Shown here one piece after another: positions 26,401 through 35,519 of a DNA stretch of 64,000 bases (its first letter is position 1; each line of letters opens with the position of its first letter). This DNA comes from UBA9647 sp049522195 (lineage in GTDB: Bacteria > Bacteroidota > Ignavibacteria > UBA10030): assembly GCA_049522195.1 (NCBI GenBank), contig JBEKOB010000001.1, positions 1-64,000 of the forward strand, given 5' to 3'. The translations under genes and the position numbers were made by a program. The notes under the pieces were generated by a model, which was given only the letters and a program-made list of their open reading frames with translations, was not told the DNA's origin and did no database searches.

Positions 26401-27123
26401 ATGTCCACAATCATCAAACTCAATAACATCACGAAGATCTATCACGTCGGTTCGGAAGACGTTCATGCCCTAGCGGGTGTCAGCATTGAGATCAAGAAGA
26501 ATGAGTATGTGGCGATTATGGGTCCGTCTGGGTCAGGAAAATCGACATTGATGAACATTATCGGGTGTCTGGACACACCGACATCGGGGCTTTACGAACT
26601 GAATACCCTGAACGTGAGCGAGATGAATGACAACGAGCTCGCCAGGGTCCGAAACAAGGAAATCGGATTCGTGTTCCAGACGTTCAATCTTCTGGCCCGG
26701 TCCGATGTTCTCCACAACGTGGAGCTCCCCTTGATCTACGGCGGCATCGGCTCGGCGGAGCGGAAGAGACTGGCGCGCGAAGCGATCGCACGGGTTGGAC
26801 TGACCGAGCGTATTCATCACAAGCCGAACGAGCTTTCGGGCGGTCAACGTCAGAGAGTGGCGATTGCACGTGCCCTCGTCACGCAGCCATCGATCCTTCT
26901 TGCGGACGAACCCACCGGTAACCTGGACAGCAAGACCGGCGACGAAATCATGGCGTTGTTCGATAGGCTCCAAAAAGAAGGGAACACGATCGTTCTGGTC
27001 ACTCACGAAGAATACATCGCCGAGCACGCAGATCGCATCATTCGTCTCCGCGATGGTCTGATTGAAGTTGACCAGGCAGTTCAGAACAAGCGAGTCATAG
27101 ACCTCTCACAAATTCAGAGCTGA
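26401..27123 (+). CDS. MacB/LolD-type ABC transporter ATP-binding protein
   Basis: 240 residues, the usual length. Walker A is GPSGSGKST (about residue 41), the Q-loop is FVFQTFNLL, the signature LSGGQRQRVAIARAL, Walker B ILLADEPTGNLD and the switch His in LVTHEE. The YHVGSEDVHALAGVSIEI beginning is typical of the type VII (MacB/LolD/FtsE) class, which drives mechanotransmission in the periplasm rather than transport through the membrane. AGGAAGG precedes the ATG. It powers the two permeases encoded directly downstream. Confidence 0.95.
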   Translation: MSTIIKLNNITKIYHVGSEDVHALAGVSIEIKKNEYVAIMGPSGSGKSTLMNIIGCLDTPTSGLYELNTLNVSEMNDNELARVRNKEIGFVFQTFNLLARSDVLHNVELPLIYGGIGSAERKRLAREAIARVGLTERIHHKPNELSGGQRQRVAIARALVTQPSILLADEPTGNLDSKTGDEIMALFDRLQKEGNTIVLVTHEEYIAEHADRIIRLRDGLIEVDQAVQNKRVIDLSQIQS

Positions 27124-27125
27124 GA

Positions 27126-28355
27126 ATGCGACAGTCCATTGGAGAGTTTCGTGAAGGGTTGACCATCGCGTTCAACGCGATTCGGGCCAACAAGATGCGG
27201 TCAGTACTCACTGCCCTTGGCATCATCATCGGTATCGTCTCGGTGAGCTTGATGGGAACCGCGATCGAAGGTTTGAACCGGGCGTTCAACAAGAGCATCG
27301 CCTCAATCGGTGCGGACGTGCTCTATGTGCAGAAGTGGCCCTGGGGTGGCGGAGAAGACTGGTGGAAGATCCGGAATCGCCGGGAGATCAGGCTGCAGGA
27401 AGCGAAGGCCCTTGAGAAACAGGCTGAGCTTGTACGGTCAGTTTCGCCCGTCATGGGAACGAGCAGAAATGTGGTCTACTCTCGGAAACTGCTGGAAGGC
27501 ATAACGGTCGTCGGGACAAATGCTGACTTCACCGTGACCTCCAGTGTTAATCTGGCGTTTGGGCGGTTCTTTACTCCTGCCGAATCGGATGGAGGAAGGC
27601 CGGTGTGCGCTATCGGATCTGATGTCGCTTCGGAGCTATTCCCGAACGAGAGCCCGTTGGGTAAGACAATCAAGGTCGGAGCCTACAATTACAAGGTCGT
27701 GGGTGTGCTCGAGAAGCAAGGAAGCTTCCTTGGACTGGAGAGCCTCGACAACCGTGTCTATCTCCCCATCAATCGATTTATTAAAGAATATGCTTCCCGT
27801 CGAAGCAATATTTCGATTTTTGTGAAGGCAATTTCGTTAAAGGAACTCGAGGAGGCGAAGGAGGAAGTACGAGGGATAATGAGAAAGACGCGGGGAGTCC
27901 GTCCAAAGCAGCCAGACGATTTCGCCATCAATCAGCAGGAAATTCTGATTCAAACGTTCAACACGATCGGTGTTGTCATTGCCGGCGTGGGCCTCTTCAT
28001 CACCGGCCTTTCACTGTTCGTGGGTGGCATTGGAATCATGAATATCATGTTTGTCTCTGTGACAGAAAGGACCCGCGAGATCGGCATTCGAATGGCAATC
28101 GGAGCTCCCCGAAGAACCATCCTCACGCAGTTCCTTATGGAATCTGCGGCTCTGTGCCTTATGGGGGGGGTCATTGGACTCATCATCGCATTTCCTCTCA
28201 GTCTAATCATAGACACGATTCTACCGACGGCGATGCCTCTCAGCATTGTGGTCATCGCCATAGTTGTCTCACTTTTCGTTGGACTTGTTTCCGGGTTCTT
28301 GCCGGCGTATCGGGCCTCCAGGCTTGATCCGGTTGATGCACTTCGATACGAATAA
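27126..28355 (+). CDS. MacB-type ABC permease 1 (FtsX domain)
   Basis: 409 residues. One transmembrane helix near the N-terminus (MRSVLTALGIIIGIVSVSLMG) is followed by a large periplasmic MacB_PCD domain (residues about 50-275) and three C-terminal helices of the FtsX domain with the conserved GGIGIMNIMFVSVTERTREIGIR segment. It starts 3 bases after the ATPase gene. It probably pairs with the second permease gene as a heterodimer, since single-permease MacB pumps form homodimers. Confidence 0.93.
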   Translation: MRQSIGEFREGLTIAFNAIRANKMRSVLTALGIIIGIVSVSLMGTAIEGLNRAFNKSIASIGADVLYVQKWPWGGGEDWWKIRNRREIRLQEAKALEKQAELVRSVSPVMGTSRNVVYSRKLLEGITVVGTNADFTVTSSVNLAFGRFFTPAESDGGRPVCAIGSDVASELFPNESPLGKTIKVGAYNYKVVGVLEKQGSFLGLESLDNRVYLPINRFIKEYASRRSNISIFVKAISLKELEEAKEEVRGIMRKTRGVRPKQPDDFAINQQEILIQTFNTIGVVIAGVGLFITGLSLFVGGIGIMNIMFVSVTERTREIGIRMAIGAPRRTILTQFLMESAALCLMGGVIGLIIAFPLSLIIDTILPTAMPLSIVVIAIVVSLFVGLVSGFLPAYRASRLDPVDALRYE

Positions 28356-28387
28356 ACCTATTCATTCACGGAAAGCGGACCAATCAA

Positions 28388-29620
28388 GTGCTTATTGGCG
28401 AAATCATCAAAATTGCGCTTAATGCCATCCGGATGAACAAACTCCGCTCAGCGTTGACGTTGCTGGGTGTTGTCGTGGGAGTATTTTCAATCATTGGCGT
28501 GATGACTGCGGTGCAGGTTCTGCAGAACAGCATCGAGAGCGGTTTGAGCAACCTGGGATCGAATACATTTCAGATCCAGAAATTCCCTGCAATGTTTGTG
28601 GGGGGACACGCCGCGTGGGAGAAGTACCGCCATCGCAAAGATATCACGTTGGATCAGGCTCAATACGTGGTGAGTAAGTTGACGACCGCTCAGTACGCTG
28701 CCATCGAAGCCGGCACATGGGGCCAAACCATCCAAAACCTAACGGGCCTCAAGACAAATCCGAACGTGTCTGTTGAAGGTGAAGTGCCGGAGGGAATGCC
28801 GACAAATAATTGGACGATCAAAGAGGGACGATCGATCACCGACAACGAGTTGACGTACAGCGCGAACGTTGCCATCCTCGGTCAGGAAGTCGTGAAGAAA
28901 CTCTTCCCGCGCGGAGGTGCGGTGGGTCAGGATGTGAAGATCGGCAATGACCGTTATACGGTCATTGGTGTGTTTGAGCCCAAGGGATCAGCCATGGGTG
29001 GTAATAGCGACAACTTCGTTGTGATCCCCCTCAGCAAGTTCCTGAATGAGTTCGGGAAGCAGCGCTCGCTCAACATCATGGTTAAGGCCAAATCTCCGGA
29101 TGTGTACGACCAGTGCACGGAAGAGGCGCGCATGGCGCTTCGAGTTGTGCGGAAAGTCGATCCCGGCAAGGAAGATGACTTTGAGATCTACTCCAACGAG
29201 TCGCTCATCTCCACGTTCAATGACTTCACCAAGTATGTAAAGATGGGTGTTGGTTTCATCAGCTTCATCTCTCTCCTTGCTGCGGGCGTTGGAATTATGA
29301 ACATCATGCTTGTCTCCGTTACAGAGCGGACCAAGGAAATTGGACTGAGAAAGTCAGTGGGTGCGAGAAAAGCGAATATCCTCAGCCAGTTCATCACCGA
29401 GGCCGTCGTCCTGTGTCAGATTGGTGGTCTCGTCGGAATCGGATTGGGCATTCTGGGGGGGAATCTTGCTGCAATTGCATTCTCGCTCCCGGCGGTCTTC
29501 CCGGTGGATTGGGCTCTCATAGGGTTTGCACTCTGTGCATTCATCGGAGTCGTCTTTGGCGTCTATCCTGCCTGGAAGGCGGCGAATCTCGACCCCATTG
29601 AGGCGTTGCGATACGAGTAG
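28388..29620 (+). CDS. MacB-type ABC permease 2 (FtsX domain)
   Basis: 410 residues from a GTG start. It has the same layout as its neighbour: N-terminal helix (LRSALTLLGVVVGVFSIIGVM), MacB_PCD periplasmic domain, then three helices with AAGVGIMNIMLVSVTERTKEIGLRKSVGA. The two permeases are clearly related but diverged over most of their periplasmic domains, so this is an old duplication rather than a recent one. Last gene of the export operon; a terminator hairpin follows at 29648-29679. Confidence 0.93.
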   Translation: MLIGEIIKIALNAIRMNKLRSALTLLGVVVGVFSIIGVMTAVQVLQNSIESGLSNLGSNTFQIQKFPAMFVGGHAAWEKYRHRKDITLDQAQYVVSKLTTAQYAAIEAGTWGQTIQNLTGLKTNPNVSVEGEVPEGMPTNNWTIKEGRSITDNELTYSANVAILGQEVVKKLFPRGGAVGQDVKIGNDRYTVIGVFEPKGSAMGGNSDNFVVIPLSKFLNEFGKQRSLNIMVKAKSPDVYDQCTEEARMALRVVRKVDPGKEDDFEIYSNESLISTFNDFTKYVKMGVGFISFISLLAAGVGIMNIMLVSVTERTKEIGLRKSVGARKANILSQFITEAVVLCQIGGLVGIGLGILGGNLAAIAFSLPAVFPVDWALIGFALCAFIGVVFGVYPAWKAANLDPIEALRYE

Positions 29621-29640
29621 TTGTTTCTCTGCTCGACAGA

Positions 29641-29680
29641 AAAAGAAAAGGCCGAACGTCCAGCGATGTTCGGCCTTTGT
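29641..29680. terminator. Bidirectional terminator between convergent operons
   Basis: AAAGGCCGAAC (29648-29658) pairs with GTTCGGCCTTT (29669-29679) around a 10-base loop. On the minus strand the stem is followed by TTTCTTTTTCTG, a strong tract serving the response regulator gene. On the plus strand only TTTG follows, which gives weaker termination of the efflux operon. Confidence 0.9.
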
Positions 29681-29699
29681 ATGTACCGAGGGGAGGATG

Positions 29700-30080
29700 C
29701 TAAGGTTTTCCCGACATCACTTCCTGAATCTTCGCGTGTAACTCCTCAACGTCGAATGGCTTGGTCATGTAGCCGGAAGCGCCGAGTGCGGTTGCATGCT
29801 CCACCGATGACCTGTCATCCAAGATTGTGAGGAAAATGAATGGGGTTTTGCTGAATCCCGGGAGCTTCTTCAGCGCCTCGAAAAATTCGAATCCATCCAT
29901 TTGTCCCATCTTCACGTCTGAGACAATCACGTCAGGTTTGAAGTCCCGTACAACCTTGAGAGCCTCTATTCCATTCAAGGCAATGCGGACCTCAAAGCCT
30001 TCATCCCGAAAGTACGTCTGGACGATTCTGACCAATTCTTCTTCGTCCTCGACGAGCAGCAACTTATGCGTTGTGACCAT
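29700..30080 (-). CDS. Single-domain CheY-like response regulator
   Basis: 126 residues, one receiver domain and no output domain. The acidic pocket is VEDEEE near the N-terminus, the phosphorylated Asp is in VIVSDVKMG, the switch Thr in FLTILDD and the conserved Lys in MTKPFD. GGAGGAG precedes the ATG. It lies 25 bases after the stop of the large Rossmann-fold gene, so both are likely on one transcript. No histidine kinase is in the window. It should act through protein-protein contact or as a phosphorelay intermediate. Confidence 0.93.
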   Translation of the reverse strand: MVTTHKLLLVEDEEELVRIVQTYFRDEGFEVRIALNGIEALKVVRDFKPDVIVSDVKMGQMDGFEFFEALKKLPGFSKTPFIFLTILDDRSSVEHATALGASGYMTKPFDVEELHAKIQEVMSGKP

Positions 30081-30105
30081 AGAGTTTCTCCTCCTCCAAT
30101 AGGCG

Positions 30106-31815
30106 TTACGCTTTCATGCGTTGTCCTTTTTCTTCGTCAGAGAAGATCCAGCCCACCAGCTTCCCGGGCTCTATTTCTTTGAACGATTCCCAGTAAGCGC
30201 TGTTGCGGAGCTGGCGCGAGGAGGTTTCTCCTTCCGGAATCTTCTCCACCTGATCTTTGATGATCTCAAACCGTTTTTTCCAGTGCTCCATGTTCTTCGC
30301 TCGCAAATCAACCCATCCGTCATGTGCCCAGGCATTGAGTGATTTGTCTGTGATCGGCAACTCATTTTCTCCACGGTACGGAGGTATTTTGATCTCCGGT
30401 CCGCGAAGCAGAGTCTTTCCGTCTGCGAGCAGGATCGGAATGCCGATAGAAATAATCTGCGAACGAACCTGTGCGTTTTCCCGGATGAATGCGTCGAGTT
30501 TTTCTGAAATCGACTTTGCCGATGCCTTGACCACCTCTCTCACACCGCCATAGGCCAGCTTGAGAAGATAGGCTTCATAGAGCAGCTTCGAGAGCCGGGG
30601 GGGTCCAAGGAACTCGAACGCGATACTGTGAGTCTCATGCTTCTTTTCCAATCGCTTCATCTCGCGCATCGCCGCCTCGAACATAAACCCAGCCCGGTAA
30701 GTCGGCGCAAGGGTTGCATTGTCCAGAGCGTTGATGATGTCGTGCCCCGTATTGCCCCCCTTGATTTCATACAGCACAGATTCGGCAATCTCTTCCGGCG
30801 TTACAAACTCCATTTGCCCGGGGGTTGAAATCGCTTCAAACTCCCCGCGTGAGAAGACACCGTTTTCTCCCGTGTCAATGAACACTGAACGCAGCCGCTG
30901 GTTCATCGGTTCCACCTTCACAGCGTCATCCTGCAACTTGAGGGTGCTTGAGAGCTTGAGGCCTTTGTCGGGTGGGCAATCGATCAGCTCGATCGCCTTT
31001 CCCCGCTTCTTGATCTCGCCGAAATCGATTTTCTTCCACGCGATTGCAGCGGTGGGCTTAATCTCTTTCGTAATAGGAGCATCCGGGGTCCTGCCCATAA
31101 GGAAGAGCAGCATAGTATGAGCGCCTGCAACAGCCGACTTGCTGAGCAGTACGCTTGAAGGCTTTTCCTCGCTGTGCGTGTAGGGAATATTAAGCCCCAT
31201 GCCTCCAGTTCCGCTCGTGCCAATTTTCACATACGTCGTCGTTCCGACCAATTGCATCGAGCGGTAAAGGATTTGTACGTGCCTGATCAGTTGGGGAACG
31301 TAGAGGGTGGCAAGCAGCCGCTCCGTTTGATCCACAAGTGAAGATTCTTTCCCTGATTGGGAGTTTCGAATCTCCTTCCGAACCTCGCGTGCAGTGTGGA
31401 AGATATCCTGATACGCTATACCCGTAGCAGAGTTAATACAATCAACGACGATATCAGGTTTGTATTGGTCGAGGAGCTTCCAGATAGATGAGCGCTGTAG
31501 AACCGGCAACGTCAACTCGTCTAGGAGATCATCGATGAGCATCTCCCTTGATTCGACTTTTTGCAGGATCTCATCCCTTGGCGTGTCTTTGAGGACGTGG
31601 CGGACGAAGATATTACCCCACCACGGTGTAAAAAAGTTCTTTCCGACATTCGGGTACTCGCGGCGGAGCGTTTCAACCGCTTCCTTTGCTTCATGCTCGA
31701 ACAAGGAGGTGACAATGATGCGCTTTGGTTTTTCCGGCATCATCTGGCGACAGACGGCAGAGCCGACAAGCCCCCAGCCTCCGAGAACGAGAACTGATTT
31801 ATTCTGGATATCCAT
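30106..31815 (-). CDS. Large Rossmann-fold NAD(P)-dependent protein of unknown function
   Basis: 569 residues. The N-terminus is a dinucleotide-binding fold of the short-chain dehydrogenase/epimerase type (VLVLGGWGLVGSAVCRQMM), with IVVDCINSATGIAYQD as a later strand and TTTYVKIGTSGTGGMGLNIP where the active-site strand would lie. No canonical YxxxK can be assigned. The C-terminal 300 residues have no family I recognise. It shares a transcript with a CheY-like protein. A sugar or lipid dehydrogenase is possible but only the cofactor fold is supported. Confidence 0.8.
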   Translation of the reverse strand: MDIQNKSVLVLGGWGLVGSAVCRQMMPEKPKRIIVTSLFEHEAKEAVETLRREYPNVGKNFFTPWWGNIFVRHVLKDTPRDEILQKVESREMLIDDLLDELTLPVLQRSSIWKLLDQYKPDIVVDCINSATGIAYQDIFHTAREVRKEIRNSQSGKESSLVDQTERLLATLYVPQLIRHVQILYRSMQLVGTTTYVKIGTSGTGGMGLNIPYTHSEEKPSSVLLSKSAVAGAHTMLLFLMGRTPDAPITKEIKPTAAIAWKKIDFGEIKKRGKAIELIDCPPDKGLKLSSTLKLQDDAVKVEPMNQRLRSVFIDTGENGVFSRGEFEAISTPGQMEFVTPEEIAESVLYEIKGGNTGHDIINALDNATLAPTYRAGFMFEAAMREMKRLEKKHETHSIAFEFLGPPRLSKLLYEAYLLKLAYGGVREVVKASAKSISEKLDAFIRENAQVRSQIISIGIPILLADGKTLLRGPEIKIPPYRGENELPITDKSLNAWAHDGWVDLRAKNMEHWKKRFEIIKDQVEKIPEGETSSRQLRNSAYWESFKEIEPGKLVGWIFSDEEKGQRMKA

Positions 31816-31861
31816 AGGAGTAAGTGAGATTGATGGTGAATCGGGATCGAATTAGTGTATT

Positions 31862-32191
31862 TCAAACTTTCTCGACAACACAGGCGGTTCCGTAAGCAAG
31901 TACCTCTGACACACCTCCTGTGATCTGGGTGGCATCGTACCGGAAGCCGATCACGGCGTTGGCGCCGATGGCCTGAGCATGCTGGATCATCAGGTCGAAT
32001 GCATCGCCGCGCGTCCGTTCGCACAACTCAGTGAACAGAGTGATGTTCCCTCCGAAAACCATCTGGATACCGGCCCCGATCGTTCCGAAGACAGAGCGTG
32101 ATCGGACGACAATACCGCGAACGACCCCGAGGTTCTTCACAATCCGGTATCCGTCGAGCTGAAAATTGGTTGTCACAAAAGAATGGTCCAT
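31862..32191 (-). CDS. YbjQ/UPF0145 family protein
   Basis: 109 residues, the normal size of this family of small oligomeric cytosolic proteins, also called heavy-metal-binding domain proteins. The characteristic segments are present: VKNLGVVRGIVVRSRSVF, a helix with ERTRGDAFDLMIQHAQAIGANAVIGFRYD, and AYGTACVVE at the end. The biochemical function is unsettled. It lies 47 bases upstream of the Rossmann-fold gene in the same orientation. Confidence 0.92.
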   Translation of the reverse strand: MDHSFVTTNFQLDGYRIVKNLGVVRGIVVRSRSVFGTIGAGIQMVFGGNITLFTELCERTRGDAFDLMIQHAQAIGANAVIGFRYDATQITGGVSEVLAYGTACVVEKV

Positions 32192-32248
32192 AGGGTACGC
32201 CTTTGATCGATTGTGAATGTTGTGAGGAAGCAGAGACCTACATCACGC

Positions 32249-33496
32249 TTACCGATGAGCCGTACTTGTCTTCAAGAGCTTTTGCACGGTCTCATAGTAA
32301 AGGTTTACTTCGTTCTGATACTCTTCACCGGTGCCGGGGCCCTTGAATCCTTCGTGGATGAGCTGAACGGTCCCATCCCGGCCAACAAACAACGTCGTTG
32401 GGTACGCGAAAAAGTTATTGAGCTGTGCACGCAAGCGGGCCTCGACATTTGCGTTGTCAAGCGAACCAGAGTACAATACGGGGAATGTAATCCCGTACCG
32501 TTCCTCGTAGAGCAGGAGGTTCTTTCTCGCAGCATTGAAGTCGTCAGTAAGCTCCAGCGAAAGCCCTACTACCTCGAGTCCCTGCTTGTTGAATTCCGTG
32601 AAGAGCTTCTGCAGCAGGGGGGACGCGTCCATGCAATTGTGGCACCACGTGCCCATGATGTCGATAATGACCACCTTCCCCTTGAACCGCTTGTCGAGAT
32701 TGGTGATTGTGTCGCCCATGACAGTCACACCCGAGAACGCGAAGGGTTTGCGGGGGTCTCTGAGTGCTGTTTTCTTCTCACTGGATGGTCCCAGGGTCTT
32801 TGAAGATCGCTGCTCGAGTGTAACAGCAACGGATGGAGGCATGCGATAGTACAGCGTTCCGCTCCACTGATTTTGCGCCCTGGTGAGTTCGATCATCTGC
32901 CCCTGCCAACCGGAGAAGCGGCCGAGTTGAACAGTGTTTCCGTTCTGCTTTCCTCCCATCAGTCCAAGGTCGCCGTCTGAAGCAATGATGGTCCCGAAGA
33001 CGGAATCGCCGCGTGACCAGAATGTTGCAACAGACCCGCTGTCGATGCCATCGCGGTTTTTCTGGAATACCTGATATTTTCCAACGAGCGGAACATCGGG
33101 ATTGGCATTCGACTTTGCCCCTTCGTCCACCCCGGAGACAGGACTTGCCTCGAACGCATTCTTCACCGTATCCTTCCTGAATCGGAAAGAGGTGCCGGTG
33201 AGCCGGCCCGATTTCCAAACTGAACGCATAACCGCGCCGTACTCGGAGAAAACAAAGGTGAGAGAATCTCCGCTTTGATGGATTTCCGGAATAGGTGTCT
33301 GCTCACTCCCATTGAGGAAATAACCGGAAGGAGCAGGAGGAGTGAGATCGAGGTAGACGAGGAAGGGGAGTTGCTTCTGTTCGACGAGAGTAATCGTCCC
33401 TTTCCAGAGCCCTTTCTGGGGAGGAGGCTGCTGCTGGCAGCCGGTAAGAATGAACAACGAAACAAGGAGCACTGCAGCAGGAGCGAGAATCCTCAT
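32249..33496 (-). CDS. TlpA-like thioredoxin-fold lipoprotein with N-terminal beta domain
   Basis: 415 residues. The lipobox is LFILTGC, so the mature protein should be membrane-anchored. Residues about 25-235 form a beta-rich domain of unknown function. Residues about 250-410 are a TlpA/ResA-type thioredoxin domain with the redox motif TWCHNCMDASP and the cis-Pro loop AYPTTLFVGRDG. WCHNC differs from the more usual WCxPC, since Asn replaces Pro. It probably reduces or oxidises thiols of exported proteins. The gene lies 12 bases downstream of the small membrane protein. Confidence 0.92.
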   Translation of the reverse strand: MRILAPAAVLLVSLFILTGCQQQPPPQKGLWKGTITLVEQKQLPFLVYLDLTPPAPSGYFLNGSEQTPIPEIHQSGDSLTFVFSEYGAVMRSVWKSGRLTGTSFRFRKDTVKNAFEASPVSGVDEGAKSNANPDVPLVGKYQVFQKNRDGIDSGSVATFWSRGDSVFGTIIASDGDLGLMGGKQNGNTVQLGRFSGWQGQMIELTRAQNQWSGTLYYRMPPSVAVTLEQRSSKTLGPSSEKKTALRDPRKPFAFSGVTVMGDTITNLDKRFKGKVVIIDIMGTWCHNCMDASPLLQKLFTEFNKQGLEVVGLSLELTDDFNAARKNLLLYEERYGITFPVLYSGSLDNANVEARLRAQLNNFFAYPTTLFVGRDGTVQLIHEGFKGPGTGEEYQNEVNLYYETVQKLLKTSTAHR

Positions 33497-33508
33497 ACGG
33501 ATGACCTT

Positions 33509-34012
33509 CTAGAATAAACCGGGATGCTTCCCCGTCCCGAACACTGAAAGGAACAGGATCAGTAGAAGAAGAACTGTTTGCACGAGATAGAAAAGTGTGA
33601 TTTGAGTGTTGTACGACCGCATCAACTCTTCGGCGTTCGCTGGGGCGGACTGGTCGGAAAGCGCCTTGACGAGTTTCGTACGGTTGCGTGTGAGCCGCGG
33701 ACCATAGATCATGCCATTGAGGACTAAAACAACAAAGATCATGATCTTCGCAACGAGCCATCCCTCATTGTACCAGGCGAGCGGGGAACCGAGGTAACGG
33801 TTGTTGATGTTGCCGATGCCAGTTGCCAATAACAAGATCGCTGCGACCGGGGAGAGGAGGCCGATTGTTCTGGCAATGCCTGCAGTGAAGAGTTTCAGAC
33901 TGTAATCAGTCTGTGCTCTGAACTTCCGGTCGAGCATGAATCCGGCGAGGAGCGTCGTGCAGAGTATCCCGAAGCCGATGAGATGGAACAGGAAAGTAAT
34001 CGAGACTTTCAT
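33509..34012 (-). CDS. Four-helix membrane protein (CopD/DUF2269-like)
   Basis: 167 residues with four hydrophobic helices (FLFHLIGFGILCTTLLAGFM, IGLLSPVAAILLLATGIGNI, LVAKIMIFVVLVLNGMIYG, LFYLVQTVLLLLILFLSVFG). The first helix holds a His and the pattern resembles small CopD/DUF2269-like proteins. The gene is followed after 12 bases by the TlpA-like lipoprotein gene, suggesting a shared role in periplasmic redox or metal handling. No catalytic motif is certain. Confidence 0.8.
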   Translation of the reverse strand: MKVSITFLFHLIGFGILCTTLLAGFMLDRKFRAQTDYSLKLFTAGIARTIGLLSPVAAILLLATGIGNINNRYLGSPLAWYNEGWLVAKIMIFVVLVLNGMIYGPRLTRNRTKLVKALSDQSAPANAEELMRSYNTQITLFYLVQTVLLLLILFLSVFGTGKHPGLF

Positions 34013-34202
34013 TTGATAGCAGTTGAGATCAGGGAATTGCTGTGAGTGGGTTCACTGCCTGTTGGGAAAACAGACCAGATGAACGTGGATCAAGATAAGA
34101 AAATGATTCCGAAAAAGGGAAGCTCGTTTGCCATTATTAAGAAGGACCGGGAAGGGAATGGCCGTCGAATCATTGAAGGGTTCCCTTTCAATTGCAGAGG
34201 TG

Positions 34203-35519
34203 TCAATCGCTCACAATTATCGTGGTTCCGCCGCCTCCCTGATTGCCAAATCGGGAATTGACGATGTTATTGAAGATCGATCCGAATGAATAGCTCATAC
34301 CGAAGGAACCCCAATAGGAGTAGTTCTTGGCCAACTCTCTTCGCTGTTGGTAAACCTCCTCGGGTGTAAGAGAGCTTTTCGCAAGGGAGAGCTGGTCGTG
34401 GACCGCATTGTAACCACCATAGATGGTGAATGAGAGTCCCTCAAACACGCGAATGGATATGGTGCTTGAAATGCTGAGATTATTCTTGGTCAGGTCGTGA
34501 AGATACTGTGATCCCGAGAGCGTGATCGAAGTGGAACCCCACGTTTGTTGGAGCGAGAGTGTAGCGGAAAGCGAGTGATCGAAAAGAGTCTCAGACTTCT
34601 TGAAGTAGATGGTCGTATCGATGTAGCGTCGTGTGGCGACGCCGATCTGATAGCCGATCCGGAGCTGGCGGCGCGTTGACTCAGAGTATGGAAAAATGTC
34701 GTACTCGATCCCTGGTTGCACATGAGTGGCAATATCGATATTGCTGTAAGTCGCAGAATTCAGGTACGTGAACAATCCTATGGACCAGTGGCTCGTGAGG
34801 CTCTTGACCACAAACCCATTGAACCACTGACTCCTGCTGATTGATCTGCTGACAACAGTGGTGGTATCGTCTGTCTGGAAGTCGTACTTGTTGTCATTGT
34901 AGCTCATGTTTGCCGAGAACCGGAACTTCCAGTCCTCAGTAACCCTGCTGGCGGTGAAACCGCCCCACACCTGACTCGACTTGGTCTGTGATTCGCCGTT
35001 GAACCAACTGTTGACATTGGTCGTGAACACCCAGTAGTCCCATTTATCAGCGACTTTGGCTCCTGCCGTGGGTCTGTTGTATGACACGGTGAAATAATCG
35101 GCGAGCGGAGTGTGGATCACGTATCGAACCAATCCGGTCTTGAGAACCTTGACGAGGCCTTTCCTGGTCATATCCTGAGTATCGGTCATGTTGGCATTGT
35201 ACTTCAAGGTGTCATTGACACCGTCGAACGCCTGCTGACCAATGAGTGTTAGTGAGTACTCTGTTCCGCCGCTTCCGGTATACATCTGCGTGATCATCAC
35301 GTGAACATCCGCCTGCTTCCTGTCTCTGACGTAGTTCATGAAAGCTATTTCCGTTCGGATGTAATCCTGGTCGCAGAGGCTACAATCGATGTACACCCTC
35401 GGTGCAGATTTCTGGAGGGCGTCGATGCTATCAATCGCAGACTGGGTTTGCGCCTTCAGATTGACGACGAGGCTGAGGGAGACAAGCAGGGTGACTGAGA
35501 CAAGCGGTCGACGGGTCAT
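34203..35519 (-). CDS. Outer-membrane protein with N-terminal domain of unknown function
   Basis: 438 residues from ATG 35519, chosen because AAAGGA lies 7 bases upstream and a signal peptide follows directly (PLVSVTLLVSLSLVVNLKAQ); the frame extends 12 codons further up. Residues about 35-160 contain VYIDCSLCDQDYIRTEI, with a Cys-x2-Cys pair, and a predicted alpha/beta fold. From about 170 on the chain is amphipathic strands with alternating aromatics (WDYWVFTTNVNSWFNG, FRFSANMSYNDNKYDF), consistent with an outer-membrane barrel. Function is not known. It is transcribed alone. Confidence 0.85.
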   Translation of the reverse strand: MTRRPLVSVTLLVSLSLVVNLKAQTQSAIDSIDALQKSAPRVYIDCSLCDQDYIRTEIAFMNYVRDRKQADVHVMITQMYTGSGGTEYSLTLIGQQAFDGVNDTLKYNANMTDTQDMTRKGLVKVLKTGLVRYVIHTPLADYFTVSYNRPTAGAKVADKWDYWVFTTNVNSWFNGESQTKSSQVWGGFTASRVTEDWKFRFSANMSYNDNKYDFQTDDTTTVVSRSISRSQWFNGFVVKSLTSHWSIGLFTYLNSATYSNIDIATHVQPGIEYDIFPYSESTRRQLRIGYQIGVATRRYIDTTIYFKKSETLFDHSLSATLSLQQTWGSTSITLSGSQYLHDLTKNNLSISSTISIRVFEGLSFTIYGGYNAVHDQLSLAKSSLTPEEVYQQRRELAKNYSYWGSFGMSYSFGSIFNNIVNSRFGNQGGGGTTIIVSD

